Positions 1-6,974 of a stretch of DNA of 23,695 bases are shown here, one piece after another. Numbering within the stretch: position 1 is the stretch's first letter; every line of letters begins with the position of its first letter. The notes under the pieces are model-generated. The model did no database searches and was not told the origin of the DNA. It was given only the letters and a program-made list of their open reading frames with translations. The position numbers and the translations under genes were made by a program. The stretch is taken from positions 1 through 23,695 of the forward strand of contig JAUWDF010000001.1 in the NCBI GenBank assembly GCA_030608925.1, read 5' to 3'. The stretch comes from Candidatus Bathyarchaeota archaeon. GTDB lineage: Archaea > Thermoproteota > Bathyarchaeia > Bathyarchaeales > SOJC01.

Positions 1-815
1 TTGGCAGACTCTAGTGCTATGTTTAGAAAGGTACATCCCGCGTCCTTCATTGTTTCTATTAGAGTGTGGTTTACGCTACTTGCTCTTATTGACCCACAAA
101 ACTCTAAGCCCTCTCTCTTATTTAGGTCGCAGAATTCTAGCAACCAGTCCTCGTCAGCGGCTAAGTCGTCATCATTGAAGTAGATAAGCTCAAGCCCATA
201 TTCATCCCTGACTTTTTTTATTTCATCCATCATGGTTACGGGAGCTACCCTTTGAAAGAACATAGGCTTCTCTGCCCTGTAAACTTTCTTGAATAGATGG
301 TTGAAGCAGTAAGTACAACTAAACAAGCAGTAACGGCCTGCTATAAAACGCTTCATCCTAGCCTTCCCGAACTCATCATACTTGTAAAGTATTGAACGGT
401 CTGGATGGGGCAACTCATTCACATTAGGGAGATGTCCCATAACAAATTTGTCTTTTGCTTCCCCCTCGACAATATCCAGAATGACTCCCTCTCCAGGTCC
501 CTGCACCACAAGGTCTACGTTGTCATCCTCTAGCCCCTGCTCAGGAAAGAAAGTGAAGTGTGGTCCTCCCATGACAGAAGTAAATTCAAAATTCTCCTTC
601 ATGGATTTATTGAAATCTAGAAACCACTCATGGTCGCCAGACATCACAGAGTACATAACGAAATCTGGTTTCTCTGTGTTCATGTAGCTAGGAATATTAT
701 CCACATCATCCTGTAGAAGCTCCACGCTATGTCCAGCGTCCTTCAAGATTCTTGACAGATATAGTATTCCTAATTTATCTGTTCTGAGTTTCCTCTCCGC
801 AAATAAAATTTTCAT
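1..815 (-). CDS. B12-binding radical SAM enzyme, C-terminus cut by window edge
   Basis: Translating the minus strand from ATG at 815 gives 271 codons open to the left edge, so the C-terminus is missing. The first ~110 residues look like a cobalamin-binding Rossmann domain (GGPHFTFFPE, then QGPGEG). The segment RYCLFSCTYCF carries the CxxxCxxC motif that binds the radical-SAM 4Fe-4S cluster, and YFNDDDL follows in the barrel. B12-radical SAM enzymes typically methylate or rearrange unactivated carbons of sugars, antibiotics or lipids; the substrate cannot be read from the sequence. An AAAGGA-type ribosome site precedes the ATG. The start overlaps the end of the FkbM methyltransferase gene by 41 bases, so it is probably the distal gene of the same glycan operon. 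Confidence 0.85.
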   Translation of the reverse strand, partial: MKILFAERKLRTDKLGILYLSRILKDAGHSVELLQDDVDNIPSYMNTEKPDFVMYSVMSGDHEWFLDFNKSMKENFEFTSVMGGPHFTFFPEQGLEDDNVDLVVQGPGEGVILDIVEGEAKDKFVMGHLPNVNELPHPDRSILYKYDEFGKARMKRFIAGRYCLFSCTYCFNHLFKKVYRAEKPMFFQRVAPVTMMDEIKKVRDEYGLELIYFNDDDLAADEDWLLEFCDLNKREGLEFCGSIRASSVNHTLIETMKDAGCTFLNIALESA

Positions 816-1473
816 TTGTTATCCTTTCCAGCAGAACATCAGAATAGACACCACTACTCTCAAATAACACTGTATGATATTCCGACAAATTTTTAGTAAT
901 AAATTCCTTTACATATTTTTTTAGGTGGTTGTGAAAACTAATTACAAGGTAATTAGCTTGCTTTAGTAAGTCAGAGTTTTCTATAATGTTATACTCAGAA
1001 CCCTCAACATCCACCTTTATTAAATCTACAGGTATTTTTACTACGCTCTCTAATGTAGTAAGATTGAACTTCTTTCCCTTGTATCTAATAGTTCCATGTG
1101 TCCAATCGTGCTCTTTAGTGGCATCCTCTACCATATATCCTAAAGGGCTTTTGTCTCCTGTCCCAACTACATTTGATTCTGTTATTCCATAGTATATTCC
1201 AACGTTGTGATTTTCTACTATGTGCTTATAGGCACTCGTATTCTTGACAAGTAGCCCATAGTTTTCCTCGTCTGGTTCAAAACAATAAATCTTTTCAACG
1301 CTAGGTAGCTCTAAAAACATAAGAGTAGCCAGCCCAGACGATGCTCCTATGTCTACCACAGTTTTTATATCGGCTGTATTTAGGAAATCTAGTGTACCAA
1401 TCCAAAATGGAAACTCCTTAAATTGCCGATATACTATCTTATCTATTCCTCTAGCTGTGTCTAAGGGCTTCAT
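775..1473 (-). CDS. FkbM-family SAM-dependent methyltransferase
   Basis: The product is 232 residues from ATG 1473, preceded by AGGAAAG. An upstream in-frame start at 1548 would overlap the previous gene by 98 bases and is less likely. FkbM signatures are visible: the SAM-binding VDIGASSG, the acidic loop FEPDEENY, and the C-terminal LIKVDVEGSEY. FkbM enzymes usually O-methylate hydroxyls on sugars or polyketides. It overlaps the upstream glycosyltransferase by 23 bases and the downstream radical SAM gene by 41, which suggests coupled translation. Its likely role is methylating the sugar or glycan made by this cluster; the acceptor is inferred only from context. Confidence 0.85.
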   Translation of the reverse strand: MKPLDTARGIDKIVYRQFKEFPFWIGTLDFLNTADIKTVVDIGASSGLATLMFLELPSVEKIYCFEPDEENYGLLVKNTSAYKHIVENHNVGIYYGITESNVVGTGDKSPLGYMVEDATKEHDWTHGTIRYKGKKFNLTTLESVVKIPVDLIKVDVEGSEYNIIENSDLLKQANYLVISFHNHLKKYVKEFITKNLSEYHTVLFESSGVYSDVLLERITNENFICGEETQNR

Positions 1474-2395
1474 ACTCTTTCCTGTAAAGATTGAATGCCC
1501 GTAAAGTTTTTTCAGGTAGATACTTCTGGTAATTATCCATATCAGCAAGAAACTTTGCTGTAGTCAGGTAGCCGAAAACTTCGTCTGCTAAATTCTTGTC
1601 AATGCTTTGGTCGTTCCTGTCCTGATAGGTAGTCGGCCTTGTGAATACCGGTCGAATACCAAGAATGTGTTGTGCAATATAACCTCCCCAAATGTCATCT
1701 ACTCTACCAACATGAGGGAGTACCATGTAATGAGGTAGCACCCATCGAGCAAAGAATGTGTTTTGGCTGTTGAAGGGTATAAACTTTTCAGACGTAAACC
1801 TGTTTGGACTTTCTAATTTCAGTCCGGTAGGATTGTAAATCCGTCTGCAAACAGCATCTATGTCGGGGTCGCCGTCCCACAGGTCTGCTTGTATTGCTAC
1901 CTTGACTTCCTTTATTCCGAGAAGTCTTGGATTTCTCGAAGTTGGAATCTCGTTGAGCGGAAATCCCCTGTGCCAAAGATGTGAATGGTTTGTAGCGCTC
2001 AGGGGGTCAAAGGCATGACCATCAGCAACGAAGTCGTATACCTTTGATACCTCACCTACCAACAGTTTCTTTCCCCAACTATCATACGGAATATTATCAT
2101 CATCAACCGAGGCTACAATATCTGCTCCGCGTTTATAGGCTTCGATGAAGCCGATGTTCCTACGCATGATGCAGTCCCAACCAATTGCCTCACTCAATTC
2201 TGGATAGTGTTCTTTCTGATATTCAACATCTAAATAAACTAAGTCTGGATAGTGACCAGCAAGCTCTCTATAAGAATCGTGTGGTGTTTTTCTATCGCCA
2301 ATAATAATCATTGTCCAGTCATTCATAGCGGCAAATCTTTCTGTTGCCTCTGTGGGTTCATATATAGTTGTCGTAACAATATATTTGTTTACCAT
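1451..2395 (-). CDS. Glycosyltransferase resembling STELLO/DUF288 or reversibly glycosylated protein types
   Basis: The product is 314 residues. ATG 2395 is chosen because GGAGG lies just upstream; the ATG at 2431 would add 12 residues inside the previous gene. The N-terminus IVTTTIYEPTEA, the segment IIGDRKTP, and an acidic triplet in SVDDDNIP (about residues 96-103) resemble STELLO (DUF288) and GT75-like glycosyltransferases, where the aspartates bind the nucleotide-sugar metal. WGGYIAQHI follows near residue 245. The reading ends at TAG and overlaps the FkbM gene by 23 bases. It probably transfers or interconverts a sugar in the same pathway as its neighbours. The family assignment is from motif memory and is tentative; the glycosyltransferase call is firmer. 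Confidence 0.7.
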   Translation of the reverse strand: MVNKYIVTTTIYEPTEATERFAAMNDWTMIIIGDRKTPHDSYRELAGHYPDLVYLDVEYQKEHYPELSEAIGWDCIMRRNIGFIEAYKRGADIVASVDDDNIPYDSWGKKLLVGEVSKVYDFVADGHAFDPLSATNHSHLWHRGFPLNEIPTSRNPRLLGIKEVKVAIQADLWDGDPDIDAVCRRIYNPTGLKLESPNRFTSEKFIPFNSQNTFFARWVLPHYMVLPHVGRVDDIWGGYIAQHILGIRPVFTRPTTYQDRNDQSIDKNLADEVFGYLTTAKFLADMDNYQKYLPEKTLRAFNLYRKEYEALRHS

Positions 2396-3237
2396 GTCCT
2401 TACCTCCAATTCTATGTCTGAAAATCCCCATGTTTCTAAGTTAGTTGTACCATCCATACTTAGTGATAGACCCATATCATTTACTCCTCCTGTTCCTCCC
2501 CAACCACCCTCATGACCTATATGCCATACTGGTAGTGACCTATCTACGCCGATTTTTATTCCCGCTTTAGCCGCCTTCTGTTGAATGTTTGTATCTGTGT
2601 AGCCTCTTTTATATAGGCGTTCTTCAAAGCCTCGTATCGTATACCACACATCTCTGTGAGCTATCTGGAAATCTCCAGGTGAACTTACTAGAGAGTATCT
2701 ATCATCACCGCGAATAGCTATGGGCGGTTGCTGAGTGTAGTGTGGCTCTAGCGACTCCAGTTTTTCTCTGACGCTCAATATGTCAGATGGTGTACCCAAC
2801 TCGCGTAGAATATATAAAGAAATGCTTCTTTTAGCCGTGGTTATAAATCCACTGTCGGGCTGTATTTGTCTATCTAATGCAACTCTAGAGGGGCAAATAA
2901 CATCTATGTTAGTTGATACTAGAAACTCACTTGTAAGCCTTCTTAGCCCAACATTTCTAGCCATGACCTCACATACCGACTGTGCCGCAGGGTCATGCCC
3001 TGTCCATTCGCTTGCTTGTTCACTTGTAACTCGTATCCACTTTATTTTAGGAGACTTCTTTACAAAATCTTTAGCTTCCTCAATAAGTGATACCTTATCA
3101 TCTGGAGTATTCCAGTCTACATATATAATCTCATCAAATGTTTCTACTAAAGAATTTAAACAATAACCTGCCCGTTCTGTTAAGTTACCGCCGTAGTCAT
3201 CATTTCTGGCAATAACTACTGCCCCAAAATTACTCAT
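2389..3237 (-). CDS. Glycosyltransferase, GT-A fold (GT2/galactosyltransferase-like)
   Basis: The product is 282 residues from ATG 3237, which has GGAG 10 bases upstream. An upstream start at 3339 lies inside the DUF4254-like gene and was not used. The N-terminus AVVIARNDDYGG with LNSLVETFDEIIYVDW matches the start of a GT-A nucleotide-sugar domain. STNIDV near residues 108-113 takes the DxD position in the reduced form N-I-D. GDFQIAHRDVW followed by GFEERLYKRGYTDT resembles the C-terminal galactosyltransferase segment that closes over the acceptor. The gene overlaps the upstream small gene by 8 bases and the next glycosyltransferase by 7. Donor and acceptor are unknown. Confidence 0.75.
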   Translation of the reverse strand: MSNFGAVVIARNDDYGGNLTERAGYCLNSLVETFDEIIYVDWNTPDDKVSLIEEAKDFVKKSPKIKWIRVTSEQASEWTGHDPAAQSVCEVMARNVGLRRLTSEFLVSTNIDVICPSRVALDRQIQPDSGFITTAKRSISLYILRELGTPSDILSVREKLESLEPHYTQQPPIAIRGDDRYSLVSSPGDFQIAHRDVWYTIRGFEERLYKRGYTDTNIQQKAAKAGIKIGVDRSLPVWHIGHEGGWGGTGGVNDMGLSLSMDGTTNLETWGFSDIELEVRTW

Positions 3238-3457
3238 AGCTTTTCTCCGTTGGTGATGCATCTCCTTGTCCAAGTGCTTCGTCAATAGCACGAATAAGTT
3301 GGTTCCTTCTACCGTTAAATTCTTGGGCTTTTTTAGCACCTACTAATGCTACATCACCTTTTCCATGCATTACATCCTCTTGTGCAAACCAGCATTTTAT
3401 GTCAGTAGTAATAAGCTCGTCTATTAAAACACCAATGCTTTTCAATCTTATATCCAT
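3230..3457 (-). CDS. Small DUF4254-like protein of surface-glycan clusters
   Basis: The product is 75 residues from ATG 3457, preceded by AAAGGATGG. The longer reading from 3568 lies in the methyltransferase gene and is probably not used. The pattern IDELITTDIKCWFAQED, then AKKAQEFNGRRNQLI and IDEAL resembles DUF4254, whose members share a WH-x-ED-like segment and an N-x-x-R-N helix and sit in polysaccharide and LPS biosynthesis clusters. Its biochemical role is not established. It is probably all-helical and soluble. Short overlaps on both sides (10 and 8 bases) place it in the same transcript as the sugar genes. Confidence 0.6.
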   Translation of the reverse strand: MDIRLKSIGVLIDELITTDIKCWFAQEDVMHGKGDVALVGAKKAQEFNGRRNQLIRAIDEALGQGDASPTEKSYE

Positions 3458-4677
3458 GTCTTTCCATCCTTTGTTATAAGTGCGGGTCTTGGACATGGGA
3501 CTATAAATCCACCACCAGCATCCAAGTACTCCTTGTTGTTCTTTACAAACCCATCTATGAAGTGCCACGGTAAAACTAAGAAGTAATCTGGTTGAGCTAC
3601 CAGTGCCGCTTCTTCTGCAACAATCGGTATGTTTGTTCCAACTGTTTTCAGGCCATACTTGGCTTCGTTTATCTCTGCTATGGCTACAATTTCATTCGAT
3701 GATAAACCAAAATATTGTAGGAGTGTGTTACCTTTTGTAGATGCTCCCATACCATAAATACACTTACCTTTCCCAAGCTCCTCGCGTATAAATTTCATCG
3801 TGGTTTTTTTAATGTTTTCTACGCGTTCAGTAAATGCTTCCCAAGGATTTTCAAATGAAGCCATATACTTATATTCTCGTCTAAGGGCATCGAGAACTCT
3901 GACTGATGTAAGTCTGACTCCAGCATGTCCTACATATATTCTAATGCTTCCTCCGTTTACACTGTTGTATGATACATCAAAAATGTGTAAGTCATTTAGC
4001 TTCATTAACTCTCCTAGAACTTCGAGAGAATAATATTCTAAGTGTTCATGCACAATAGTATCAAAGGCATTTATTTTTAGCATGGATAGTAAGTCAGTTA
4101 ATTGTATTACCCAAATTCCATTGTCTGCTAGAATACTTTTGACATCCTGAATAAATTTATTCGGGTCCTCCAAGTCATAGAACATGGCTATGCTTGTTAC
4201 AATCTTTGCCCCTTCTTCTAAAGGGTAATTGTCTGCTGTGAAGTAATCGTTTATAAAATGTGTGCACCGTGAGCTTGCTACATCTTTAAGATTATTTGCA
4301 GGGTCAAACCCTACGGTAGTAGTATACTTAGGAAACATTGATAACATGGTTCCGTCGTTTGCACCGATGTCTACAACTATGTCTCCAGCAAATAGTTTTA
4401 TTTTATATTGTACCTGTTTAACAATATCCCTTAAAGATTCCACCATAGAAGCATTTAAATCTGACCTGTACCAGTAGTTTCTATAGAGAATATCCCTGTC
4501 TATCGTGTGCTTTAGCTGTACCAAATTAGATACACTTCCTTTGCACAGCACTAGGGGAACTTCCACCTTAGAGTTGTTGTTGTCTACAAAATTTGATGGG
4601 TATATACTGCCGAAATCTAATACCGTTTCCAGCTTACTTCCATCCATCCTACAGGTATCTCTTTCAAGATAATTCAT
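3448..4677 (-). CDS. Sugar C-methyltransferase (NovU/TylCIII-like, three domains)
   Basis: The product is 409 residues. The N-terminal ~70 residues resemble the zinc-binding domain of sugar C-methyltransferases, ending in LVQLKHTID, but only C9 and C45 are clear, so zinc binding may be lost. The central SAM domain has VDIGANDG (about 102-109) and the characteristic HEHLEYYS. The C-terminal domain has YGMGASTKGN and LPWHFIDGF, as in the C-terminal domain of this family. Such enzymes C-methylate a keto-deoxysugar nucleotide, using SAM. The gene overlaps the epimerase upstream by 14 bases. With the epimerase/dehydratase it implies that a branched-chain sugar is made. Confidence 0.85.
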   Translation of the reverse strand: MNYLERDTCRMDGSKLETVLDFGSIYPSNFVDNNNSKVEVPLVLCKGSVSNLVQLKHTIDRDILYRNYWYRSDLNASMVESLRDIVKQVQYKIKLFAGDIVVDIGANDGTMLSMFPKYTTTVGFDPANNLKDVASSRCTHFINDYFTADNYPLEEGAKIVTSIAMFYDLEDPNKFIQDVKSILADNGIWVIQLTDLLSMLKINAFDTIVHEHLEYYSLEVLGELMKLNDLHIFDVSYNSVNGGSIRIYVGHAGVRLTSVRVLDALRREYKYMASFENPWEAFTERVENIKKTTMKFIREELGKGKCIYGMGASTKGNTLLQYFGLSSNEIVAIAEINEAKYGLKTVGTNIPIVAEEAALVAQPDYFLVLPWHFIDGFVKNNKEYLDAGGGFIVPCPRPALITKDGKTWI

Positions 4678-5497
4678 TTTCTACCCACCTATATAGTCTA
4701 TCCATCCCGTAATCGAATTTTATTCTAGGTTCCCAATCTAATTTGTTTGGTGTGGGATAATATCCTACAACATCTGCCGCATCCCTTGTCCAAATAACTC
4801 CCATTTTCTTTCCACTGATTCCTATTATTGTATCTATTAACTGCTCAAAAGTAATCGAAGCATTTCCAGCAAGGTCACACCTAACTACGTCTGATTTCAT
4901 ATGTGCTACAAGACCTCTTATAGCATCATCTATATGAAGAAAGTACCTGGTTTGAAATGGGTGTCCGTCTATTATTATGTTCTCTCCGAGTTTCTTTTCT
5001 ATAACCCGCCTACAAAAAGCCGTAGTAACTTTCTCTCCAGAAGAATTTAACCTTTCTCCAGGACCATAGACACTGAATAGTGTAGGAATTCTTACGTCCA
5101 TTCCGGACTCTAAATAAAGAGCCTCGTTGTAAAGTTTCTCCAGACCGTACCTGTTTTCTACATCAACTGTATAAAAAGAACTCGGAAATAAAATTTTACC
5201 TTTAAAACTATCTTCTTTCAAGGCCTTTATTACATTTAAGTTTATAAGCGTAGAGTCTCCGTAAGAATACTCCTCAGACAGTAAATAATCTATGCTTCCA
5301 GAATCAGCGGCTAATTGGTAAATCTCGTCAAATGGGTCTATAGATGTCAAAAACATTTGAAAAGCTAAAATATCCATCAGGTCAATATCATGCTTATCAA
5401 TCTTATATATCAAATTAGATGGATTTCTACTAAGCATGTTTACTAAATGTTTTCCTAAATACCCGTCCGCTCCAAGTACTAAAATCCTTTTTATCAT
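4664..5497 (-). CDS. NAD-dependent epimerase/dehydratase (extended SDR)
   Basis: The product is 277 residues. The Rossmann nucleotide-binding motif GADGYLG is at residues 9-15, the catalytic pair sits in Y117-x3-K121, and a serine at 106/107 completes the triad. LFSVYGPGE and HIDDAIRGL are typical extended-SDR segments for nucleotide-sugar binding. Members such as UDP-glucose 4-epimerase or GDP-mannose dehydratase alter sugar nucleotides; the exact reaction is not readable. It is somewhat short for the family (usually 300-340). Start and upstream stop form an ATGA overlap with the preceding gene. It likely supplies the modified sugar for the methyltransferase and glycosyltransferases that follow. 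Confidence 0.85.
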   Translation of the reverse strand: MIKRILVLGADGYLGKHLVNMLSRNPSNLIYKIDKHDIDLMDILAFQMFLTSIDPFDEIYQLAADSGSIDYLLSEEYSYGDSTLINLNVIKALKEDSFKGKILFPSSFYTVDVENRYGLEKLYNEALYLESGMDVRIPTLFSVYGPGERLNSSGEKVTTAFCRRVIEKKLGENIIIDGHPFQTRYFLHIDDAIRGLVAHMKSDVVRCDLAGNASITFEQLIDTIIGISGKKMGVIWTRDAADVVGYYPTPNKLDWEPRIKFDYGMDRLYRWVENELS

Positions 5498-6153
5498 GGT
5501 AAGGCTACGTCCTCCACGTTTACATTCCCCGTATCATACAATTCTTTAAGGTCTACCTCAAAGGATTTTTTACACCTTTTACAATACCAGAAAATCGAGT
5601 TGTCTGCTTCTGGATACAATAGCCAAATGCTTCCTAAAAACATTCTACAGTCAGGGCAAAAGATAGATAGCGTCTTTTCTGTATAAAATTCTACGGCTCT
5701 CTCCCTCATCTTATCGAGCCAAGCTAGGAATGATTCCTCCTTACCTTCTTTCCGCAGTTTTCTTGTGAGCTTGAGGTCATTCTGCATATCGGAGATGTCT
5801 TTTCTTAGCTTAGACATTACTCCAGCAAGCCTATCAAACATGAGCACGTTACCTTCTCGAATATCCAGCCTCATATTCGCAAAGGTTTCCTCAAGTTCCT
5901 CAAGAGAAATGATAGATATAATTAAATTGCGGAGAACCAACCTGTCATTTATCTTCATGTCTGTCAGGTCGTAATCTTCTCCGAAATCTTTCATCTTTGA
6001 TTCTATTTTTTCTTCGATGTCATTAGTTTCTTCTTCCTTACTACCATATAACTCATCGAAAACTTCATCGAATTCGTCATCCGTCATATCTCTATACTGT
6101 TTTAGGTTACGAATTTTCTTCCTACTAGGTGAAACTAACCTTTCTTTTACCAT
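5494..6153 (-). CDS. Unknown coiled-coil protein with C-terminal zinc ribbon
   Basis: The product is 219 residues from ATG 6153; a GTG two codons upstream (6159) is also possible. The N-terminal ~60 residues are highly charged (segment DDEFDEVFDELYG). Residues ~80-160 are predicted helical and rich in charged residues, a likely coiled coil. The last ~55 residues hold CPDC and CKRC separated by about 25 residues, a four-cysteine zinc ribbon. I do not recognise a named family. It is the first long gene after the small zinc proteins and runs by ATGA overlap into the sugar epimerase. It could be a DNA- or RNA-binding structural protein; a small-terminase-like role is only speculation. Confidence 0.75.
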   Translation of the reverse strand: MVKERLVSPSRKKIRNLKQYRDMTDDEFDEVFDELYGSKEEETNDIEEKIESKMKDFGEDYDLTDMKINDRLVLRNLIISIISLEELEETFANMRLDIREGNVLMFDRLAGVMSKLRKDISDMQNDLKLTRKLRKEGKEESFLAWLDKMRERAVEFYTEKTLSIFCPDCRMFLGSIWLLYPEADNSIFWYCKRCKKSFEVDLKELYDTGNVNVEDVALP

Positions 6154-6335
6154 GCACACTTACTCCATCCACAGTTTATACAAGTTATACAACGTCCCTC
6201 TACAATAAAATTATCCCCGCTACCTTTACAGCTTGGACAAATCGTATTGTCGTTTCTTTTATTATACAATATCGTCGGTGATTCTTGGTCTTTTTTCATC
6301 GTTTTTGATAATTTCTTCGATTTTCGCTTGGTCAT
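6147..6335 (-). CDS. Small zinc-ribbon protein resembling the tail of B12-dependent ribonucleotide reductase
   Basis: The product is 62 residues from ATG 6335 (AGAGGA upstream). A shorter start at 6299 lacks a good ribosome site. The first 30 residues are very basic. C33, C36, C49, C52, C55 and C60 form the pattern CPSC ... CITCINCGWSKC, which closely resembles the C-terminal zinc ribbon of adenosylcobalamin-dependent ribonucleotide reductases. No reductase catalytic domain is present here. It overlaps the upstream small gene by 74 bases in another frame and the downstream gene by 7. It is either a free-standing metal-binding adaptor or a relic of a lost reductase. Confidence 0.6.
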   Translation of the reverse strand: MTKRKSKKLSKTMKKDQESPTILYNKRNDNTICPSCKGSGDNFIVEGRCITCINCGWSKCAW

Positions 6336-6483
6336 AACATCCTCTGTGTATATATAAATTGATTGGTCTATGCCACCCATCTAATGCCACCAGATATCTA
6401 CTATCTGTTTTCTTTAGTTCTTTTTCACAAATAAAGCAGGTATATTTACTTCTCCAATCAAACGCCTTTGTTTTTCTGCTCAC
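6262..6483 (-). CDS. Small zinc-binding protein, unknown function
   Basis: The product is 73 residues from GTG 6483. CFIC near residue 17, followed ~28 residues later by HRGC, forms a C-C-H-C metal-binding set. In between lies a short beta-rich stretch (RYLVALDG). I do not recognise a named family. It overlaps the preceding zinc protein by 26 bases and the next by 74, so its translation is probably coupled. It is likely an early phage protein because it is close to the divergent promoter region. Confidence 0.6.
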   Translation of the reverse strand: MSRKTKAFDWRSKYTCFICEKELKKTDSRYLVALDGWHRPINLYIHRGCYDQAKIEEIIKNDEKRPRITDDIV

Positions 6484-6712
6484 GTTGATGTCTCCTTAAT
6501 ACTTCTTGCAGTAAAGGAACAAATTTAACATCCCTAAGTAGCCTAGTATCTCCAGAGAAAACAAAATTCAAAAGAGCGTTAGCATCTTTAACTGAAAGGG
6601 GCAGATAAACTAAGTCGTGGTCGTTACGACATTCATCTGCTTTCTCAGGGTGAGTATAAACTTTTCTACAATACGAACAGGCATAATCACCTGTCTTGGT
6701 TTTAACTGCCAC
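6458..6712 (-). CDS. Small zinc-finger protein, first gene of leftward operon
   Basis: The product is 84 residues from GTG 6712. The start is supported by TAGGAGG 7 bases upstream. A CxxC...C...H set is visible in CSYCRKVYTHPEKADEC followed by NDHD, a C2CH-like finger. The C-terminal half is helical and ends in a basic stretch. Small phage proteins of this kind are common and mostly uncharacterised. It is the first gene downstream of the leftward consensus promoter at 6786-6814. The spacer between its ribosome site and start codon overlaps the -35 box of the rightward promoter at 6713. Confidence 0.7.
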   Translation of the reverse strand: MAVKTKTGDYACSYCRKVYTHPEKADECRNDHDLVYLPLSVKDANALLNFVFSGDTRLLRDVKFVPLLQEVLRRHQREQKNKGV

Positions 6713-6741
6713 TTGACAACCTCCTAGAAGTATGCTATAAT
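6713..6741 (+). promoter_or_regulatory. Perfect sigma70-type promoter, rightward
   Basis: TTGACA (6713-6718), a 17-base spacer and TATAAT (6736-6741), with an extended -10 TGC directly before the -10 box. All twelve core positions match the sigma70/sigma-A consensus. Transcription would start near 6748 and read toward the DNA polymerase gene. It faces the leftward promoter at 6786-6814, so the two initial transcripts overlap. Confidence 0.85.
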
Positions 6742-6785
6742 GTAGACATTACTAGAAATCTCCGTAGGTCTGATACACTGACCAC

Positions 6786-6814
6786 ATTATAGCCTATTTT
6801 AGAGTTCTTGTCAA
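6786..6814 (-). promoter_or_regulatory. Perfect sigma70-type promoter, leftward
   Basis: On the minus strand TTGACA (6814-6809), a 17-base spacer and TATAAT (6791-6786) match the consensus at all twelve positions. Transcription would start near 6779 and run through the rightward promoter into the zinc-finger gene starting at 6712. It is the only strong leftward promoter I found, so it probably drives the whole minus-strand operon. Confidence 0.85.
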
Positions 6815-6830
6815 TAGGACTAGGGTACTA

Positions 6831-6859
6831 TTGACAACGTATCCAATTTGCTGTATCAT
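6831..6859 (+). promoter_or_regulatory. Near-consensus rightward promoter
   Basis: TTGACA (6831-6836), a 17-base spacer, and TATCAT (6854-6859, one mismatch). It is the second rightward promoter before the DNA polymerase gene. The resulting leader of ~110 bases would contain the AGTACATATAT repeats. Confidence 0.65.
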
Positions 6860-6886
6860 ACTGACAGGAAACGTTCTTCCTTTAAC

Positions 6887-6967
6887 AGTACATATATTAG
6901 TGTTCTTTAAATGGTTTACTATGTTAACTGGGAGTACATATATAATATAAATATGTTACACAGTTAA
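6887..6967 (+). repeat. AT-rich region with direct and inverted repeats ahead of the polymerase gene
   Basis: AGTACATATAT occurs twice as an exact 11-base direct repeat (6887-6897 and 6933-6943). TTAACTG (6924-6930) and CAGTTAA (6961-6967) form a 7-base inverted repeat. The stretch also contains TATAATATAAA. The region is much more AT-rich than its surroundings. It could be an operator or an origin-unwinding element; neither is shown by sequence alone. The rest of the 262-base gap between 6712 and 6975 holds only the promoters listed. Confidence 0.4.
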
Positions 6968-6974
6968 AGAGGAA

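Noticed and set aside
1..687. Forward-strand frames at 1-183 and 448-687
   Set aside because: They are shadows of the minus-strand radical SAM gene, which has clear conserved motifs over the same bases.
6742..6785. Operator-like inverted repeat GGTC...GACC between the face-to-face promoters
   Set aside because: Arms are only 4 bases with a 9-base spacer; not distinguishable from chance.
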